A DNA stretch of 64,000 nt from Microbacterium oxydans (GCF_000956405.1 NZ_JYIV01000027.1:1-64000); one strand, 5' to 3'; shown: positions 50,345-59,770, counted from the stretch's first letter. Made by a program: numbers and translations. The notes: a model not told the origin generated them from the letters alone.

Positions 50345-51175
50345 TCAGGAGGCCAGAACAGCCAGTGCCGGGACGATGTTCTCGTTCCACACATCGACGC
50401 CGAGCTTGCCGATCAGAGCCACCACGACCACGAGGAACACGACGCGGATGAACGTGGTCCCTCGCGAGATCGCCATGCGTGATCCGAGGTAGCTTCCGGC
50501 GACGTTCGCGACCGCGAGGATGCCCCCGAGCAGCCACAGCACGGCGCCGTGCGGGATGAACAGGAGCAGCGCTCCCGCGTTCGTCGCGAGGTTGACGATC
50601 TTGGCCTTCGCACTGGCCTGCAGGAAGTCGTAGCCGAGCAGCGCGACGAGTGTGATCACGAGGAAGGTACCGGTGCCAGGGCCGATCATCCCGTCGTAGA
50701 AGCCGATGCCGAGTCCCGCTGCGCCCGCCATGATGTGGTGCTTGTGCCCATGGAACCGCAGCTGAGTCGCCGCGCCCATCTGCGGCCGGAACGCGGTGAA
50801 CAGAGCCACCGCGAGCAGCGCGATCACGATGATGGGTTTGAACGCGGCAGGGGGCAGCACGGTGGCGACAGCCGCCCCTCCGAAGGAGCCGATCAACGCG
50901 ATGATCGCCATCGGCAAGGCGGTGCGCAGGTCCGGTTTAGCTCGTCGGTAGTAGGTGACGCTGCTGGTGGCCGTGCCGAACACCGAGGCGAGCTTGTTCG
51001 TCGCGAGAGCCTGCACCGGTGAGATGCCGGGGATCAGCAGCAGCGCCGGCAGCTGCAGCAGCCCTCCCCCGCCCACGACCGCATCGATCCAGCCGGCACA
51101 GAACGCGGCGATGACCACGAGCAGCAGCATCCCCCACGTGAGCTGCTCCAGTCCGAGCACAGTGCCGATATCCAC
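50345..51175 (-). CDS. TauE/SafE-family sulfite/anion permease
   Basis: A protein of about 276 residues with eight helices in two repeats. Family blocks are FCAGWIDAVVGGGGLLQLPA and GIGFYDGMIGPGTGTFLVIT, the duplicated TauE motifs. Relatives export or import sulfite, taurine-derived or organic anions. Start GTG 51173-51175 is the likeliest of two; an internal GTG at 51160-51162 would remove five residues. Convergent with aspS and divergent from the GNAT gene. The substrate is not shown by the context. Confidence 0.88.
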   Translation of the reverse strand: MDIGTVLGLEQLTWGMLLLVVIAAFCAGWIDAVVGGGGLLQLPALLLIPGISPVQALATNKLASVFGTATSSVTYYRRAKPDLRTALPMAIIALIGSFGGAAVATVLPPAAFKPIIVIALLAVALFTAFRPQMGAATQLRFHGHKHHIMAGAAGLGIGFYDGMIGPGTGTFLVITLVALLGYDFLQASAKAKIVNLATNAGALLLFIPHGAVLWLLGGILAVANVAGSYLGSRMAISRGTTFIRVVFLVVVVALIGKLGVDVWNENIVPALAVLAS

Positions 51176-51253
51176 CTCGCAATGATTCCAGAGAGTCGGC
51201 GTCGCCCTCGCATCCGCGCTCGGGTTCGACGCATGCGCTGACAGACTGGAGGC

Positions 51254-51769
51254 ATGCTCGACGCCCTCCCGCTGCCCCACACCTTCGAATCGCGCATCGG
51301 CACCGCGCTCCTGCGCCGCGCGAGCGTCGACGACACGGATGCCGTGATCGCCCTGCTCGCCGACGACCCGATCAGCGCAGCCCGGGGCGATGTGGCATCC
51401 GACGAGGACCGCCCGGCCTATGAGCGCGGCCTCCGCGAGATCCTCGCCGAGCCGTCGAACGACCTGCTCGTGGTCGAGCTCGACGACGCAGTGGTCGGCA
51501 CACTGCAGCTCACCTCGATCCCTGGCATGGCGCGTCGCGGCGCGCGGCGGTTGCTGGTCGAGGCGGTGCGCGTGCAGAGCAGTCTGCGCTCGTCGGGCAT
51601 CGGCTCCGCCGTGATGCGCTGGGTCGGAGACGTCGCCGCCCCCGCCGTAGGTGCGAGCATGGTTCAGCTCACCTCCGACGCCGCCCGCGTCGATGCCCAC
51701 CGCTTCTACGAGCGTCTCGGCTACGTCGGCTCGCACCGCGGCTTCAAGTACAGCGTCACCCCGAACTGA
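51254..51769 (+). CDS. GNAT-family N-acetyltransferase
   Basis: A 171-residue acetyltransferase. The acetyl-CoA binding motif A is VQSSLRSSGIGSAVMRWVGD; VQLTSDAARVDAHRFYERLG is motif B; the N-terminal half has the usual substrate loop. Substrate unknown. The ATG at 51254 has both GGAGG only 1 nt away and a CAGACT box (51242-51247) 6 nt upstream; the spacing favours a leaderless transcript. It is divergent from the TauE-type gene and is 135 bp before the ABC operon. Confidence 0.87.
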   Translation: MLDALPLPHTFESRIGTALLRRASVDDTDAVIALLADDPISAARGDVASDEDRPAYERGLREILAEPSNDLLVVELDDAVVGTLQLTSIPGMARRGARRLLVEAVRVQSSLRSSGIGSAVMRWVGDVAAPAVGASMVQLTSDAARVDAHRFYERLGYVGSHRGFKYSVTPN

Positions 51770-51904
51770 CGGCCGCGGCGCAGTTCGGCCACCACCTCGC
51801 CACCATCCGTTCACCTGACCCGCGACGGACGGCAACCTCCGCCTCATAGTGTCCTCTCGCAACCCGACACCGGCTCACAGCGCCGGACACCCGAGAGGAC
51901 ACTC

Positions 51905-53044
51905 ATGGCTCGCTTCACCCGCCGCGCGCGCATCGGCGCCGGCATCGCCCTGGCCACCACGGCCGCACTCGCGCTCACCGCCTGCTCCGGAGCAGCAGAC
52001 GCCTCCGGCGGCGGCAGCTCCGACGTGGACGCGTCCGCAGCGACCTCGGTCGCCGACTTCGGCACGTTCGCCGACCTCGAGGCCGCGGCCAAGGCAGAGG
52101 GATCGCTCAACGTCATCGCGCTCCCCCGCGATTGGGCGAACTACGGCGAGATCCTCGACCTCTTCGCCGAGAAGTATCCGGAGATCACCATCAACGAGGC
52201 GTCTCCCGACGTCTCGAGCGCCGAGGAGATCCAGGCTGCAAAGACGAACGAGGGTCTCGACACCGCGCCCGACGTCTTCGACATCGGCCTCACGGTCGCC
52301 CTGCAGAACACCGATGTCTTCGCGCCGTACAAGGTGCAGACGTGGGACGACATCCCCGACGAGCTGAAGGAGCCGACCGGCCTCTTCGTGGGCGACTACG
52401 GCGGGTACATGTCGATCGGCTACGACTCGTCGAAGTTCGACGCTCCCGCCGAGCTCTCCGACCTGCTCTCCGCCGACTACAAGGGTGCCGTCGCGATCAA
52501 CGGCGACCCGACCCAGGCGGGGGCCGCATTCGCCGCCGTCGGTCTCGCGACCGTGCAGTCCGACGGCACGCTGGACGACTTCCAGCCGGGCATCGACTTC
52601 TTCTCCGAGCTGCAGAAGGCCGGAAACCTGCTCAAGGTCGACGTCACCACCGCGACCATCGCGAGCGGCGAGACCCCGGTCGTCTTCGACTGGGACTACC
52701 TGAACGCCTCGCACACGGCGGACAACAAGGACTGGAAGGTCGTCGTGTTCGACGGCACCGGTTACGCCGGGTACTACAACCAGGCCATCAACGCCGACGC
52801 CCCGCACCCGGCTGCTGCCCGCCTGTGGCAGGAGTTCCTCTACAGCGACGAGGTGCAGAACCTGTGGCTGAAGGGCGGCGCCCGTCCGGTGCGCATGGAG
52901 GCGATGACGGACGCCGGCACGATCGACGCCGACCTGGCCGCCGCGCTCCCCGAGGCTCCGGAGGAGACCGTGGTCCCCACCGAGAAGCAGTCGACGAACG
53001 CCGGAACCCTGCTCGGCGAGAAGTGGGCCGCGGCGGTCCAGTGA
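51905..53044 (+). CDS. ABC transporter substrate-binding lipoprotein (polyamine/aminophosphonate type)
   Basis: A 379-residue binding protein of the SBP_bac_6/PotD group. The signal peptide ends in LTAC with lipid Cys27. The mature part begins EGSLNVIALPRDWANYGEIL; the PotD/FbpA-like pattern continues with APDVFDIGLTVALQNTDVF and YNQAINADAPHPAAARLWQE. Ligands in this family include putrescine/spermidine, iron, thiamine and 2-aminoethylphosphonate; two permeases plus one PotA-like ATPase downstream fit the polyamine or aminophosphonate kind. GAGAGGA lies 5 nt before the ATG. It overlaps the next gene as GTGA. Confidence 0.9.
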   Translation: MARFTRRARIGAGIALATTAALALTACSGAADASGGGSSDVDASAATSVADFGTFADLEAAAKAEGSLNVIALPRDWANYGEILDLFAEKYPEITINEASPDVSSAEEIQAAKTNEGLDTAPDVFDIGLTVALQNTDVFAPYKVQTWDDIPDELKEPTGLFVGDYGGYMSIGYDSSKFDAPAELSDLLSADYKGAVAINGDPTQAGAAFAAVGLATVQSDGTLDDFQPGIDFFSELQKAGNLLKVDVTTATIASGETPVVFDWDYLNASHTADNKDWKVVVFDGTGYAGYYNQAINADAPHPAAARLWQEFLYSDEVQNLWLKGGARPVRMEAMTDAGTIDADLAAALPEAPEETVVPTEKQSTNAGTLLGEKWAAAVQ

Positions 53045-53979
53045 CCACCCTCACCGCAACGGGGACGGATGCCGAGGCGTCCGTCCCCACCACGCCCGCC
53101 GGGTCCTCGCCACGCGCGAGGGCCCGGCGGTCCGCTCCGTCCTTCGCATGGCTGGGTCTCGTCCCCTTCGCCGCCTACGTCGTGCTGTTCCTCGCAGTGC
53201 CGACGATCCTGGCGATCGGCTCCGGCTTCTTCACCAAGGACGGCTCGTTCACCTGGGCGAACATGTCGGCGCTCGCCGACCCCGTCGTGCTCAACACGTT
53301 CGCCAACTCGGCCGGCCTCTCCCTGCTCACCGCGGTGGTCGGCGCACTCGTCGGTGCGCTGGTCTGCTACGCGCTGCTCGGCATGGACCCCGAAGGCCGG
53401 ACCCGATCGGCCGTCGACGCCGCCGCCGGTGTGCTCGCGCAGTTCGGCGGCGTCATGCTCGCCTTCGCCTTCATCGCGACCATCGGCATCCAGGGCGTCG
53501 TCACGGTGTTCTTGAAGGACACCTTCGGCGTGAACATCTTCGAGAACGGCACCTGGCTGTACGAGCTGCCCGGGCTGATCCTCCCCTACTTCTACTTCCA
53601 GATCCCCCTCATGGTCATCACCTTCATGCCGGCCCTCGCCGCCCTCAAGCCGCAGTGGGCCGAGGCCAACCTCACCCTCGGCGGCACCCGAACGAGCTTC
53701 TGGCTGCGTATCGGCATCCCCGTGCTCGCCCCCTCTTTCCTCGCCAGCCTGCTGCTGCTGTTCGCGAACGCGTTCTCGTCGTATGCCACCGCCGCCGCTC
53801 TCGCCAGCCAGGGCGCCCAGATCGTGCCGCTGCAGATCCGCACGGCGCTCACGAGCGAGACGGTGCTCGGTCGGGAGAACCTCGCCGGTGCCCTCGCGCT
53901 CGGCATGATCGTGATCGTCGGAGTCGTGATGGCCCTGTACTCCCTCGTGCAGCGACGTGCAGCGAGGTGGCAGTCGTGA
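53041..53979 (+). CDS. ABC transporter permease (PotB-like)
   Basis: A 312-residue permease. After about 35 polar residues comes a first helix (LGLVPFAAYVVLFLAVPTIL), then five more. The EAA-type loop is WAEANLTLGGTRTSFWLRIG. The start GTG 53041 overlaps the binding-protein stop, and its own stop overlaps the next start, so the four genes are translated as a chain. Partner of the 53976 permease. Confidence 0.91.
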   Translation: MTTLTATGTDAEASVPTTPAGSSPRARARRSAPSFAWLGLVPFAAYVVLFLAVPTILAIGSGFFTKDGSFTWANMSALADPVVLNTFANSAGLSLLTAVVGALVGALVCYALLGMDPEGRTRSAVDAAAGVLAQFGGVMLAFAFIATIGIQGVVTVFLKDTFGVNIFENGTWLYELPGLILPYFYFQIPLMVITFMPALAALKPQWAEANLTLGGTRTSFWLRIGIPVLAPSFLASLLLLFANAFSSYATAAALASQGAQIVPLQIRTALTSETVLGRENLAGALALGMIVIVGVVMALYSLVQRRAARWQS

Positions 53980-54770
53980 ACCGGCTCGGGCCCTCCCGGA
54001 CGACCCGATGGGTGATCGGCATCCTCGTGGGCGCATTCTTCGCGGTGCCGCTGGTGTCGACGTTCCTCTTCACGCTGCGTGACCCCGCCGGCGGACTCTC
54101 CTTCGCCCGCTGGGTCGCGTTGTTCGACCCGGCGGCCGCAGCCACCCTCAAGCCGATCTGGACGGGCCTCGGCAACTCGCTGATCCTGGCCGTGGTCACC
54201 GTCGCCATCGTGCTGCTGCTGCTCGCCCCGACCATGATCCTGGTGAACCTGCGCTTCCCGACGCTCAAGCCCGCCTTCGAGTTCGCGGTGCTGCTGCCCA
54301 TCTCGATCCCGGCGATCGTGCTCGTGGTCGGCCTCGCACCGATCTATCTGCAGATCGGGCGCGCTTTCGGGACCGGCACCTGGACTCTCGCCTTCGCCTA
54401 CGGGATCACGGTGCTGCCATTCGCATTCCGGTCCATCCAGGCGTCGATCGATGCGGCCGATCTCCGGACTCTCTCGGAAGCCGCTCGGTCACTCGGGGCG
54501 AGCTGGCCGACGGTCGTGCTCAAGGTTCTCGCACCGAACCTGCGTCAGGGCCTGCTCGCCGCATCGCTGATCTCCATCGCCGTCGTCCTCGGAGAGTTCA
54601 CGATCGCCTCGCTCCTGAATCGCCAGGTGTTCCAGACCGCGATGGTCGTCGTCAACAAACAGGACCCGTATGCGCCTGCCATCTTCACCCTGCTCGCGCT
54701 GGTGTTCGTCTTCCTCCTGCTCCTCGTCATCGGCCGCGTCGCCCGCGGCACCGGAAAGGCCCGCTCATGA
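53976..54770 (+). CDS. ABC transporter permease (PotC-like)
   Basis: A 264-residue permease with six helices. The EAA loop is LSEAARSLGASWPTVVLKVL, typical of the PotC/2-AEP permease group. The start is GTG 53976, overlapping the preceding stop. The C terminus overlaps the ATPase start (ATGA). Confidence 0.92.
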   Translation: MNRLGPSRTTRWVIGILVGAFFAVPLVSTFLFTLRDPAGGLSFARWVALFDPAAAATLKPIWTGLGNSLILAVVTVAIVLLLLAPTMILVNLRFPTLKPAFEFAVLLPISIPAIVLVVGLAPIYLQIGRAFGTGTWTLAFAYGITVLPFAFRSIQASIDAADLRTLSEAARSLGASWPTVVLKVLAPNLRQGLLAASLISIAVVLGEFTIASLLNRQVFQTAMVVVNKQDPYAPAIFTLLALVFVFLLLLVIGRVARGTGKARS

Positions 54771-55858
54771 CCGTCGACCACGCGCTGCCGCGCACCAAGG
54801 ACAACCTGCTGCTCGCCCAGGCGGGCGAAGGCACCCGCGTCGAGCTGCAGGGCATCGTCAAGAGCTACGCGGGCAACCGGGTGCTGCACGGGGTCGACCT
54901 CGACATCGCCCCCGGCGAGTTCGTCTCACTGCTCGGCCCTTCCGGGTGCGGCAAGACCACACTGCTCCGTGTGCTCGCAGGCCTCGAAGGGGCGGACGAA
55001 GGCGCGGTGCTCCTCGGTGGCGGCGACGTGTCGCGGGTGCCGACCAACAAGCGCGACATCGGGATGGTCTTCCAGTCGTACTCGCTCTTCCCGCACCTGC
55101 GGGTCGCCGAGAACACCGCGTTCGGCCTGCGGCGACGCGGCGTCGGCAAGGCGGAGGCCTCACGGCGCGCGGTCGACGCCCTCGCCCTGGTCGGACTCGC
55201 CGACTTCGCCGATCGGTTCCCGCACCAGCTCTCCGGTGGACAGCAGCAGCGCGTGGCACTGGCACGGGCGCTGGTGACCGAGCCGAAGGTGCTGCTGCTC
55301 GACGAACCGCTCTCGGCACTCGATGCGAAGGTGCGCGTGCAGCTGCGCGATGAGATCCGCCGCATCCAGCTGCGGCTCGGCATCACGACCGTGTTCGTCA
55401 CGCACGATCAGGAAGAGGCTCTGGCCGTCTCGGACCGGATCGCGGTGATGAACGCCGGTCGCATCGAGCAGATCGGCTCTCCTGAGCAGCTGTACACGAA
55501 GCCATCGACGGCCGGAGTGGCCGCGTTCGTGGGTCTGTCGAGCGTCGTGTCGGGCGTCGCCGAGGGCGATCACGTGATGGTCTGGGGACAGCGGCTTCCG
55601 CTGCAGTCTCCCGCCGACGGTCCGGTGGATGTGTATCTGCGCCCGGAGAACGTCTACTTCGCCTCCGAGACCGACGCCGCGGCCGAGGCGCTGGTCGAGG
55701 AGAGCACCTTCCTGGGGAGCATGCGTCGAACGCTCGTGCGCACCGAGTCGGGCGAGCTCGTCCGGGTGCAGCACGCGCCAGGGACCCACCCGGCCTTCGG
55801 CGACCGGGTGCACATCGCGATCGCTCCGGAGCCCGTGGCCGTGCATCCGCGCGGCTGA
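54767..55858 (+). CDS. ABC transporter ATP-binding protein (PotA-like, TOBE domain)
   Basis: A 363-residue ATPase. Walker A GPSGCGKT is at 57-64; MVFQSYSLFPHLRVAEN is the Q-loop; signature [16 protein letters not shown]; Walker B LLLDEPLSALD; H-loop VTHDQEEALAVSDR. A C-terminal TOBE/OB-fold region (residues 270-363) is present as in PotA and FbpC, with VYLRPENVYFASE. Its role is to drive the two permeases encoded upstream. ATG 54767 overlaps the permease stop. End of the operon. Confidence 0.95.
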   Translation: MTVDHALPRTKDNLLLAQAGEGTRVELQGIVKSYAGNRVLHGVDLDIAPGEFVSLLGPSGCGKTTLLRVLAGLEGADEGAVLLGGGDVSRVPTNKRDIGMVFQSYSLFPHLRVAENTAFGLRRRGVGKAEASRRAVDALALVGLADFADRFPHQLSGGQQQRVALARALVTEPKVLLLDEPLSALDAKVRVQLRDEIRRIQLRLGITTVFVTHDQEEALAVSDRIAVMNAGRIEQIGSPEQLYTKPSTAGVAAFVGLSSVVSGVAEGDHVMVWGQRLPLQSPADGPVDVYLRPENVYFASETDAAAEALVEESTFLGSMRRTLVRTESGELVRVQHAPGTHPAFGDRVHIAIAPEPVAVHPRG

Positions 55859-55946
55859 CTCGTCGCTCTTCCCTTGACCTACCCCGGGCGCTAGCGTGAG
55901 GGCCGAGGGGCGGGGTTCCCTCCATCCGAGAGAGAAAGGACGCCTC

Positions 55947-56123
55947 ATGGCAGGCAAGTTCGAGCTGTACACCGACAAGTCCGGCGAGTACCGGTTCCGC
56001 CTGAAGGCCGGCAACGGCGAGGTCATCGCCACCAGCGAGGGCTACTCGTCGAAGTCCGCGGCTCTGAACGGCATCGACTCCGTCCGCCGCAATGCCTCGG
56101 ACGCCGAGGTCGTCGAAGCCTGA
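55947..56123 (+). CDS. DUF1508/YegP-family small protein
   Basis: A 58-residue protein with one YegP repeat: GKFELYTDKSGEYRFRLKAG, then GEVIATSEGYSSKSAALNGI. It folds as a small alpha-beta unit in characterised homologues; function unknown, often stress-related. ATG 55947 has AAAGGA 7 nt upstream; a longer upstream start is not supported. Followed by a nested hairpin that separates it from the convergent amino acid ABC genes. Confidence 0.85.
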   Translation: MAGKFELYTDKSGEYRFRLKAGNGEVIATSEGYSSKSAALNGIDSVRRNASDAEVVEA

Positions 56124-56148
56124 CCCCACCGATACCCACGTTTCACGT

Positions 56149-56209
56149 CGAGACCCCCTGTTGCAGACGTCTGCAACAGGGGTCTCGGCGATTGCGATGG
56201 GTCTCGGCG
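56149..56209. repeat. Nested hairpin (GAGACC family) between DUF1508 and amino acid ABC genes
   Basis: Stem 56149-56166/56171-56187 (one bulged C) with core CGAGACC/GGTCTCG and a four-base loop; a second copy of the right arm, the 16-mer at 56194-56209, is identical to 8422-8437. Acts as terminator for both convergent genes. Confidence 0.8.
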
Positions 56210-56223
56210 AACCGGATCCGGTG

Positions 56224-56979
56224 TCAGAGCACGCGGGAGAGGAAATCCTTCGTGCGCTGATGCTGCGGGTTGCCGAGCACCTCACGCGGATCGCCCTCTT
56301 CGACGATGTAGCCACCATCCATGAAGATGAGACGGGATCCGACTTCGCGCGCGAAGCCCATCTCGTGCGTGACGACGAGCATCGTCATCCCCTCGTCGGC
56401 CAGCGAGCGCATGACCTGCAGCACCTCGCCGACCAGTTCGGGGTCGAGCGCCGAGGTGGGCTCGTCGAACAGCATCATGTCAGGGTTCATGCACAGCGCT
56501 CTGGCGATCGCCACGCGCTGCTGCTGCCCTCCCGAGAGGTGCCCGGGGTAGGCGTCGGCCTTCTCCGCGAGACCGACCCTGGCGAGCATGGCGTGGGCGA
56601 TCAACTCGGCTTCCTTCTTCGACCGCTTCTTCACGCGCTGCTGGGCGATCGTGAGGTTGCCGAGCACGTCGAGGTGAGGGAAGAGGTTGAAGCTCTGGAA
56701 GACCATGCCGATGCGGGTGCGCACGCGGTCGATGTCGACGTCGGGGTCAGTGATGTCGATCCCCTCGATCAGCACCTTGCCGCCGGTCGGCTCCTCGAGC
56801 AGGTTCACCGAGCGCAGCAGCGTCGACTTCCCCGACCCCGAAGGTCCGATCACACACACGACCTCTCCCTTGGTGACGGTGAGGTCGATGCCCTTGAGCA
56901 CCTCGTTGTCGCCGAACGACTTCACGAGCCCCTGCACGTCGATCGCGGGGGCGTGGACATCAATCAGGTCGGTGATCAT
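56224..56979 (-). CDS. Polar amino acid ABC transporter ATP-binding protein (GlnQ-like)
   Basis: A 251-residue ATPase. Walker A GPSGSGKS at 45-52; [19 protein letters not shown] is the Q-loop; signature [18 protein letters not shown]; Walker [18 protein letters not shown]-loop [12 protein letters not shown]. These are typical of GlnQ/HisP/ArtP. The start ATG 56977-56979 overlaps the permease stop (ATGA). It is the last gene of the operon. Confidence 0.95.
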   Translation of the reverse strand: MITDLIDVHAPAIDVQGLVKSFGDNEVLKGIDLTVTKGEVVCVIGPSGSGKSTLLRSVNLLEEPTGGKVLIEGIDITDPDVDIDRVRTRIGMVFQSFNLFPHLDVLGNLTIAQQRVKKRSKKEAELIAHAMLARVGLAEKADAYPGHLSGGQQQRVAIARALCMNPDMMLFDEPTSALDPELVGEVLQVMRSLADEGMTMLVVTHEMGFAREVGSRLIFMDGGYIVEEGDPREVLGNPQHQRTKDFLSRVL

Positions 56980-57773
56980 CGCTGCCTCGACATCCGTCGC
57001 TCCAGCCACGCGCTGAAACGCGTGAGCGGGATCGTCACGATCAGGTACAGGATCGCCGCCATGATCAGCGGCGTTCCGTTCGCGTTCTGCGTGCTCGCAT
57101 CGCGGGCGAAGGTCGTGAGCTCCTTCGACCAGATGAAGGATCCCGCGACGAACAGCAGCGACGTGTCCTTGAGCAGCAGGACGAACTCGTTGGTCAGGGG
57201 CGGGATGATGATCCGGAACCCCTGCGGCACGACGATCCAGAACGTCGTCTTCATGGGCGACATGCCGAGCGAGCGTGCCGCCTCGGTCTGTCCCTTCGGG
57301 ACGGCCTGGATACCCGCACGGATCGTCTCGGCCATGTACGCCGAGGCGACCAGCACGAGGCCGATGAGTCCGAGCACGACCGGCCCGCCGAGCTTCGTCC
57401 CCGGCACGCCCAGGGCGATCGGCAGGATGAAGGCGATGCCGAAGATCGTGAGGATCGCGGGCAGGCCGCGGAACAACTCGATCCACACCGTCGCGATCCA
57501 GCGGAACGGCGCGATGGTCGACAGCTTCATGAGTGCCAGCACCACGCCCAGGATCAGGCCGCCGGTGAAGGCGACGGCCGTGAACCACAGCGTGTTGACC
57601 AGCGCAGTCGTGATGATCCCGGGGAACATCTTCGCCGCGACTTCAGGATTGAAGAACAGCGGTCCGATCTTCGCCCAGTCGGTGCTCACGATCGCCCAGA
57701 CGGCGATCGCGATCAGCACCACGTAGACCGTGTAGCGATACAGCTTGCTCTTGGTGGTCCGCCTCAACGCCAT
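56976..57773 (-). CDS. Polar amino acid ABC transporter permease (HisM/GlnP-type)
   Basis: A 265-residue permease. The first helix is near residues 13-32; the HAAT/polar amino acid signature is [20 protein letters not shown] and [20 protein letters not shown]; the EAA loop is [21 protein letters not shown] single permease gene suggests a homodimer. ATG 57771-57773, 34 bp after the binding-protein stop. Confidence 0.94.
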   Translation of the reverse strand: MALRRTTKSKLYRYTVYVVLIAIAVWAIVSTDWAKIGPLFFNPEVAAKMFPGIITTALVNTLWFTAVAFTGGLILGVVLALMKLSTIAPFRWIATVWIELFRGLPAILTIFGIAFILPIALGVPGTKLGGPVVLGLIGLVLVASAYMAETIRAGIQAVPKGQTEAARSLGMSPMKTTFWIVVPQGFRIIIPPLTNEFVLLLKDTSLLFVAGSFIWSKELTTFARDASTQNANGTPLIMAAILYLIVTIPLTRFSAWLERRMSRQR

Positions 57774-57807
57774 CGTCGAGGTCCTCCCGCTCTACCGATC
57801 CCGCCGG

Positions 57808-58626
57808 TCACTTGGCCGCGAGGTACTTGTCGTAGATCTTCTGGTATCCGCCGTCGTCCTGGAGCTCCTTGAGCGCCTTGTTGACCGCATCGCGCAGCTC
57901 GTCCTTCTCACCCTTGGCGAAGGCGAAGCCGTAGGACTCGTCGGTCGGGTACGTCTCGACGATCTTGTAGTCGGGGTCGTCCTGCTCGTGAACGTAGTTG
58001 ACGGGCTGGTCCTGCAGGATCGCGTCGATCTGCCCCGCCTGCATGGCCGGCCACAGCTCACCGTCCGAGGGGTACTGCACGAGCTGCGCGCCCGGTGCGT
58101 TCTCGCCCGCGTAGGTCTCTCCGGTGGTGCCCTGCTGCACGCCGACGTTCTTGCCGTCGAGGTCGTCGATCGAGGTGATGCCGGAGTCGGCGCGGACCAG
58201 GAGCGACTGCAACGAGTCGACGTAGGGGTCGGAGAAGTCGATGTTGGCCTTGCGCTCGTCGGTGATCGTCATCGCCGACGCACCGATGTCACACGTTCCG
58301 GCGGCGAGGGTCGTGCCGGACTGCAGCGCATCGAAGCCCACGTCCTGCACGGAGAGCTTCAGGTCGATCTTCTCGGCGATCGCGCTGAGCAGATCGATGT
58401 CGAAGCCCGAGTAGCCGGTCTCGCTGGACGAGTCCTCGACCTCGAACGGCGGGTAGGGGACGTCGGAGCACACGGTGAGCGTCCCGGGCTCGACGAGGCC
58501 GTACTTGTCGTCGGCGGCGGGAGCGTCGCTGCTGCCCGCGTCGGACGATCCGGTGGCGCAGCCGGCGAGCGCGAGGGTGGCCGTCGCCACGAGGGCGAGA
58601 CCGGCGATGAGGTTGCGACGAGGCAT
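57808..58626 (-). CDS. Polar amino acid ABC transporter substrate-binding lipoprotein (SBP_bac_3)
   Basis: A 272-residue binding protein. The signal peptide ends in LALAGC with lipid Cys23, and the start ATG 58624-58626 has AGGAG 6 nt upstream. LTVCSDVPYPPFEVED and GYSGFDIDLLSAIAEKIDLK are the SBP_bac_3 start; DIGASAMTITDERKANIDFS is the family signature with the amino acid ligand residues. Ligands include Glu, Gln, cystine or Arg; not decided by sequence. First gene of a binding protein, permease, ATPase operon. Confidence 0.94.
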   Translation of the reverse strand: MPRRNLIAGLALVATATLALAGCATGSSDAGSSDAPAADDKYGLVEPGTLTVCSDVPYPPFEVEDSSSETGYSGFDIDLLSAIAEKIDLKLSVQDVGFDALQSGTTLAAGTCDIGASAMTITDERKANIDFSDPYVDSLQSLLVRADSGITSIDDLDGKNVGVQQGTTGETYAGENAPGAQLVQYPSDGELWPAMQAGQIDAILQDQPVNYVHEQDDPDYKIVETYPTDESYGFAFAKGEKDELRDAVNKALKELQDDGGYQKIYDKYLAAK

Positions 58627-58797
58627 GTCGGCTCCTGTGAGTCGAGGGCACGGAGGCCCGCTGACGGGTAGGAGTTCATCTAAACATGCGGCTCGTCGCG
58701 TGACCAATGACATCGGCGCCCACGCACATTACGTTTGTGTTGCGAGTACGCCCCGATCACGCGCGAAATCGAGTTCCAGGACTCGCGCGACGCGGTC

Positions 58798-59100
58798 TCA
58801 GACCTCGAAGTCGACCGCGACGCGGGAGGCGACCACCGACCGGATGTACGCGGCGACCTCCTCGTGCGCGGGGTGCACCTGGTACTCGTCGATCGCGTCG
58901 ACGGATGCGAAGTCGGCGACCAGCGTCACGTCCCAGTTCACATCGGGGTAGGCGACGTTCGCGCCGGCCGAGATCGAGAGGAGCTGCGGCACCACACCGT
59001 CGAGGGCGTTGAGGCGGCGTGCGACCTCGACGGCCTGCGCAGCCCGCTCGGCCTTGTCTTCGGCGGCGAGCTTCCAGGTCACGACGTGGCGGATCGTCAC
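58798..59100 (-). CDS. Dabb-domain (stress-responsive A/B barrel) protein
   Basis: A 100-residue protein with the dimeric alpha-beta barrel pattern: IRHVVTWKLAAEDKAERAAQ, then DVTLVADFASVDAIDEYQVH with the conserved His and PAHEEV. Homologues include stress proteins and small enzymes; role here unknown. The GTG start overlaps the stop of the upstream glutaredoxin-like gene (GTGA), so these genes form a chain with rhodanese. Confidence 0.86.
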   Translation of the reverse strand: MTIRHVVTWKLAAEDKAERAAQAVEVARRLNALDGVVPQLLSISAGANVAYPDVNWDVTLVADFASVDAIDEYQVHPAHEEVAAYIRSVVASRVAVDFEV

Positions 59101-59393
59101 AGGGACTCCTTCATGCGGGTGGCGGCGGTGTCGCGGACGGAGGCCTCGAGCGCCTCACGCAGCCGATCGGGCGCCACGCGCCAGTGGGCGTGCAGCTCGC
59201 CGTCGATCAGGACCACGGGGATCTTCTCCCACCACAGCTCGTAGAGCGCGGGGTCATCCTGGATCGACGCCTCGACGATCTCGATCTGCTCGGCTGCGGC
59301 GTCGGGCAGTTCGGCGACCACGGCATCGATGACGTCGGAGGCGACGTCGCACAGGTGGCAGTCGGGCTTGCCGATCAGGGTGAGCGTGGTCAC
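59097..59393 (-). CDS. Glutaredoxin-like thiol oxidoreductase (DUF836/Glrx-like)
   Basis: A 98-residue thioredoxin-fold protein. The active site is Cys12-His-Leu-Cys15 in LIGKPDCHLCDVASDV. The cis-proline is in WWEKIPVVLIDGELHAHWRV. The start GTG 59391-59393 overlaps the rhodanese stop. It probably reduces or isomerises disulfides in the cytoplasm. Part of an overlapping rhodanese, Glrx, Dabb gene string. Confidence 0.88.
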   Translation of the reverse strand: MTTLTLIGKPDCHLCDVASDVIDAVVAELPDAAAEQIEIVEASIQDDPALYELWWEKIPVVLIDGELHAHWRVAPDRLREALEASVRDTAATRMKESL

Positions 59394-59692
59394 GCCGAAG
59401 GCACCTCGACCGCGCGCCCCTGGGCGATCCACTCGCCGGTGCCGCCCTCGACGTTCGTCGCGTCGTAGCCGCGCGACTCGAGCGCCTCGACCACGCGCGC
59501 AGAGCGTCCGCCCGCCTGGCAGATGACGTCGAACGCCTCACCAGGCAGCTCTTCGAGACGGTTGCCGATCTCGGACATCGGGATGTTGACGGCACCGGGC
59601 ACGTGACCCGCGGCGAACTCGTCCACCTCCCGCACATCGATGAGCGGGGTGCCGGTGCGCTCGGCGAGCTCGGTGACGGTGATCGACTTCAT
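59390..59692 (-). CDS. Single-domain rhodanese-like protein
   Basis: A 100-residue sulfurtransferase domain. The active-site Cys58 is in VICQAGGRSARV; LIDVREVDEFAAGHVPGAVN is the substrate-binding CH2A-like motif. It may carry persulfide sulfur to acceptors. ATG 59690-59692 has GAGAGG 5 nt upstream. It stands 78 bp after the bS22 gene, separated by a UUCG hairpin. Confidence 0.93.
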   Translation of the reverse strand: MKSITVTELAERTGTPLIDVREVDEFAAGHVPGAVNIPMSEIGNRLEELPGEAFDVICQAGGRSARVVEALESRGYDATNVEGGTGEWIAQGRAVEVPSA

Positions 59693-59733
59693 GACAACCT
59701 CTCGGCAGGACGGAGATGGGGCCGGAGACACAA

Positions 59734-59757
59734 AGCGCCCGTCCGAAGACAGGCGCT
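59734..59757 (-). terminator. Terminator of the bS22 gene
   Basis: Arms 59734-59743/59748-59757 (10 bp, one G-U) with a TTCG loop on the minus strand, followed by TTTG. It stands between the bS22 stop and the rhodanese start. Confidence 0.7.
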
Positions 59758-59770
59758 CGTGTCTGGTCGC

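Noticed and set aside
52132..53040. Extended upstream start for the PotB-like permease
   Set aside because: This part lies in another frame of the binding-protein gene. The GTGA overlap at 53041 and the first membrane helix right after it mark the true start.
55863..55946. TTGACC before the DUF1508 gene as a promoter
   Set aside because: The nearest -10-like TAGCGT is only about 12 bp away, too close for a normal promoter.
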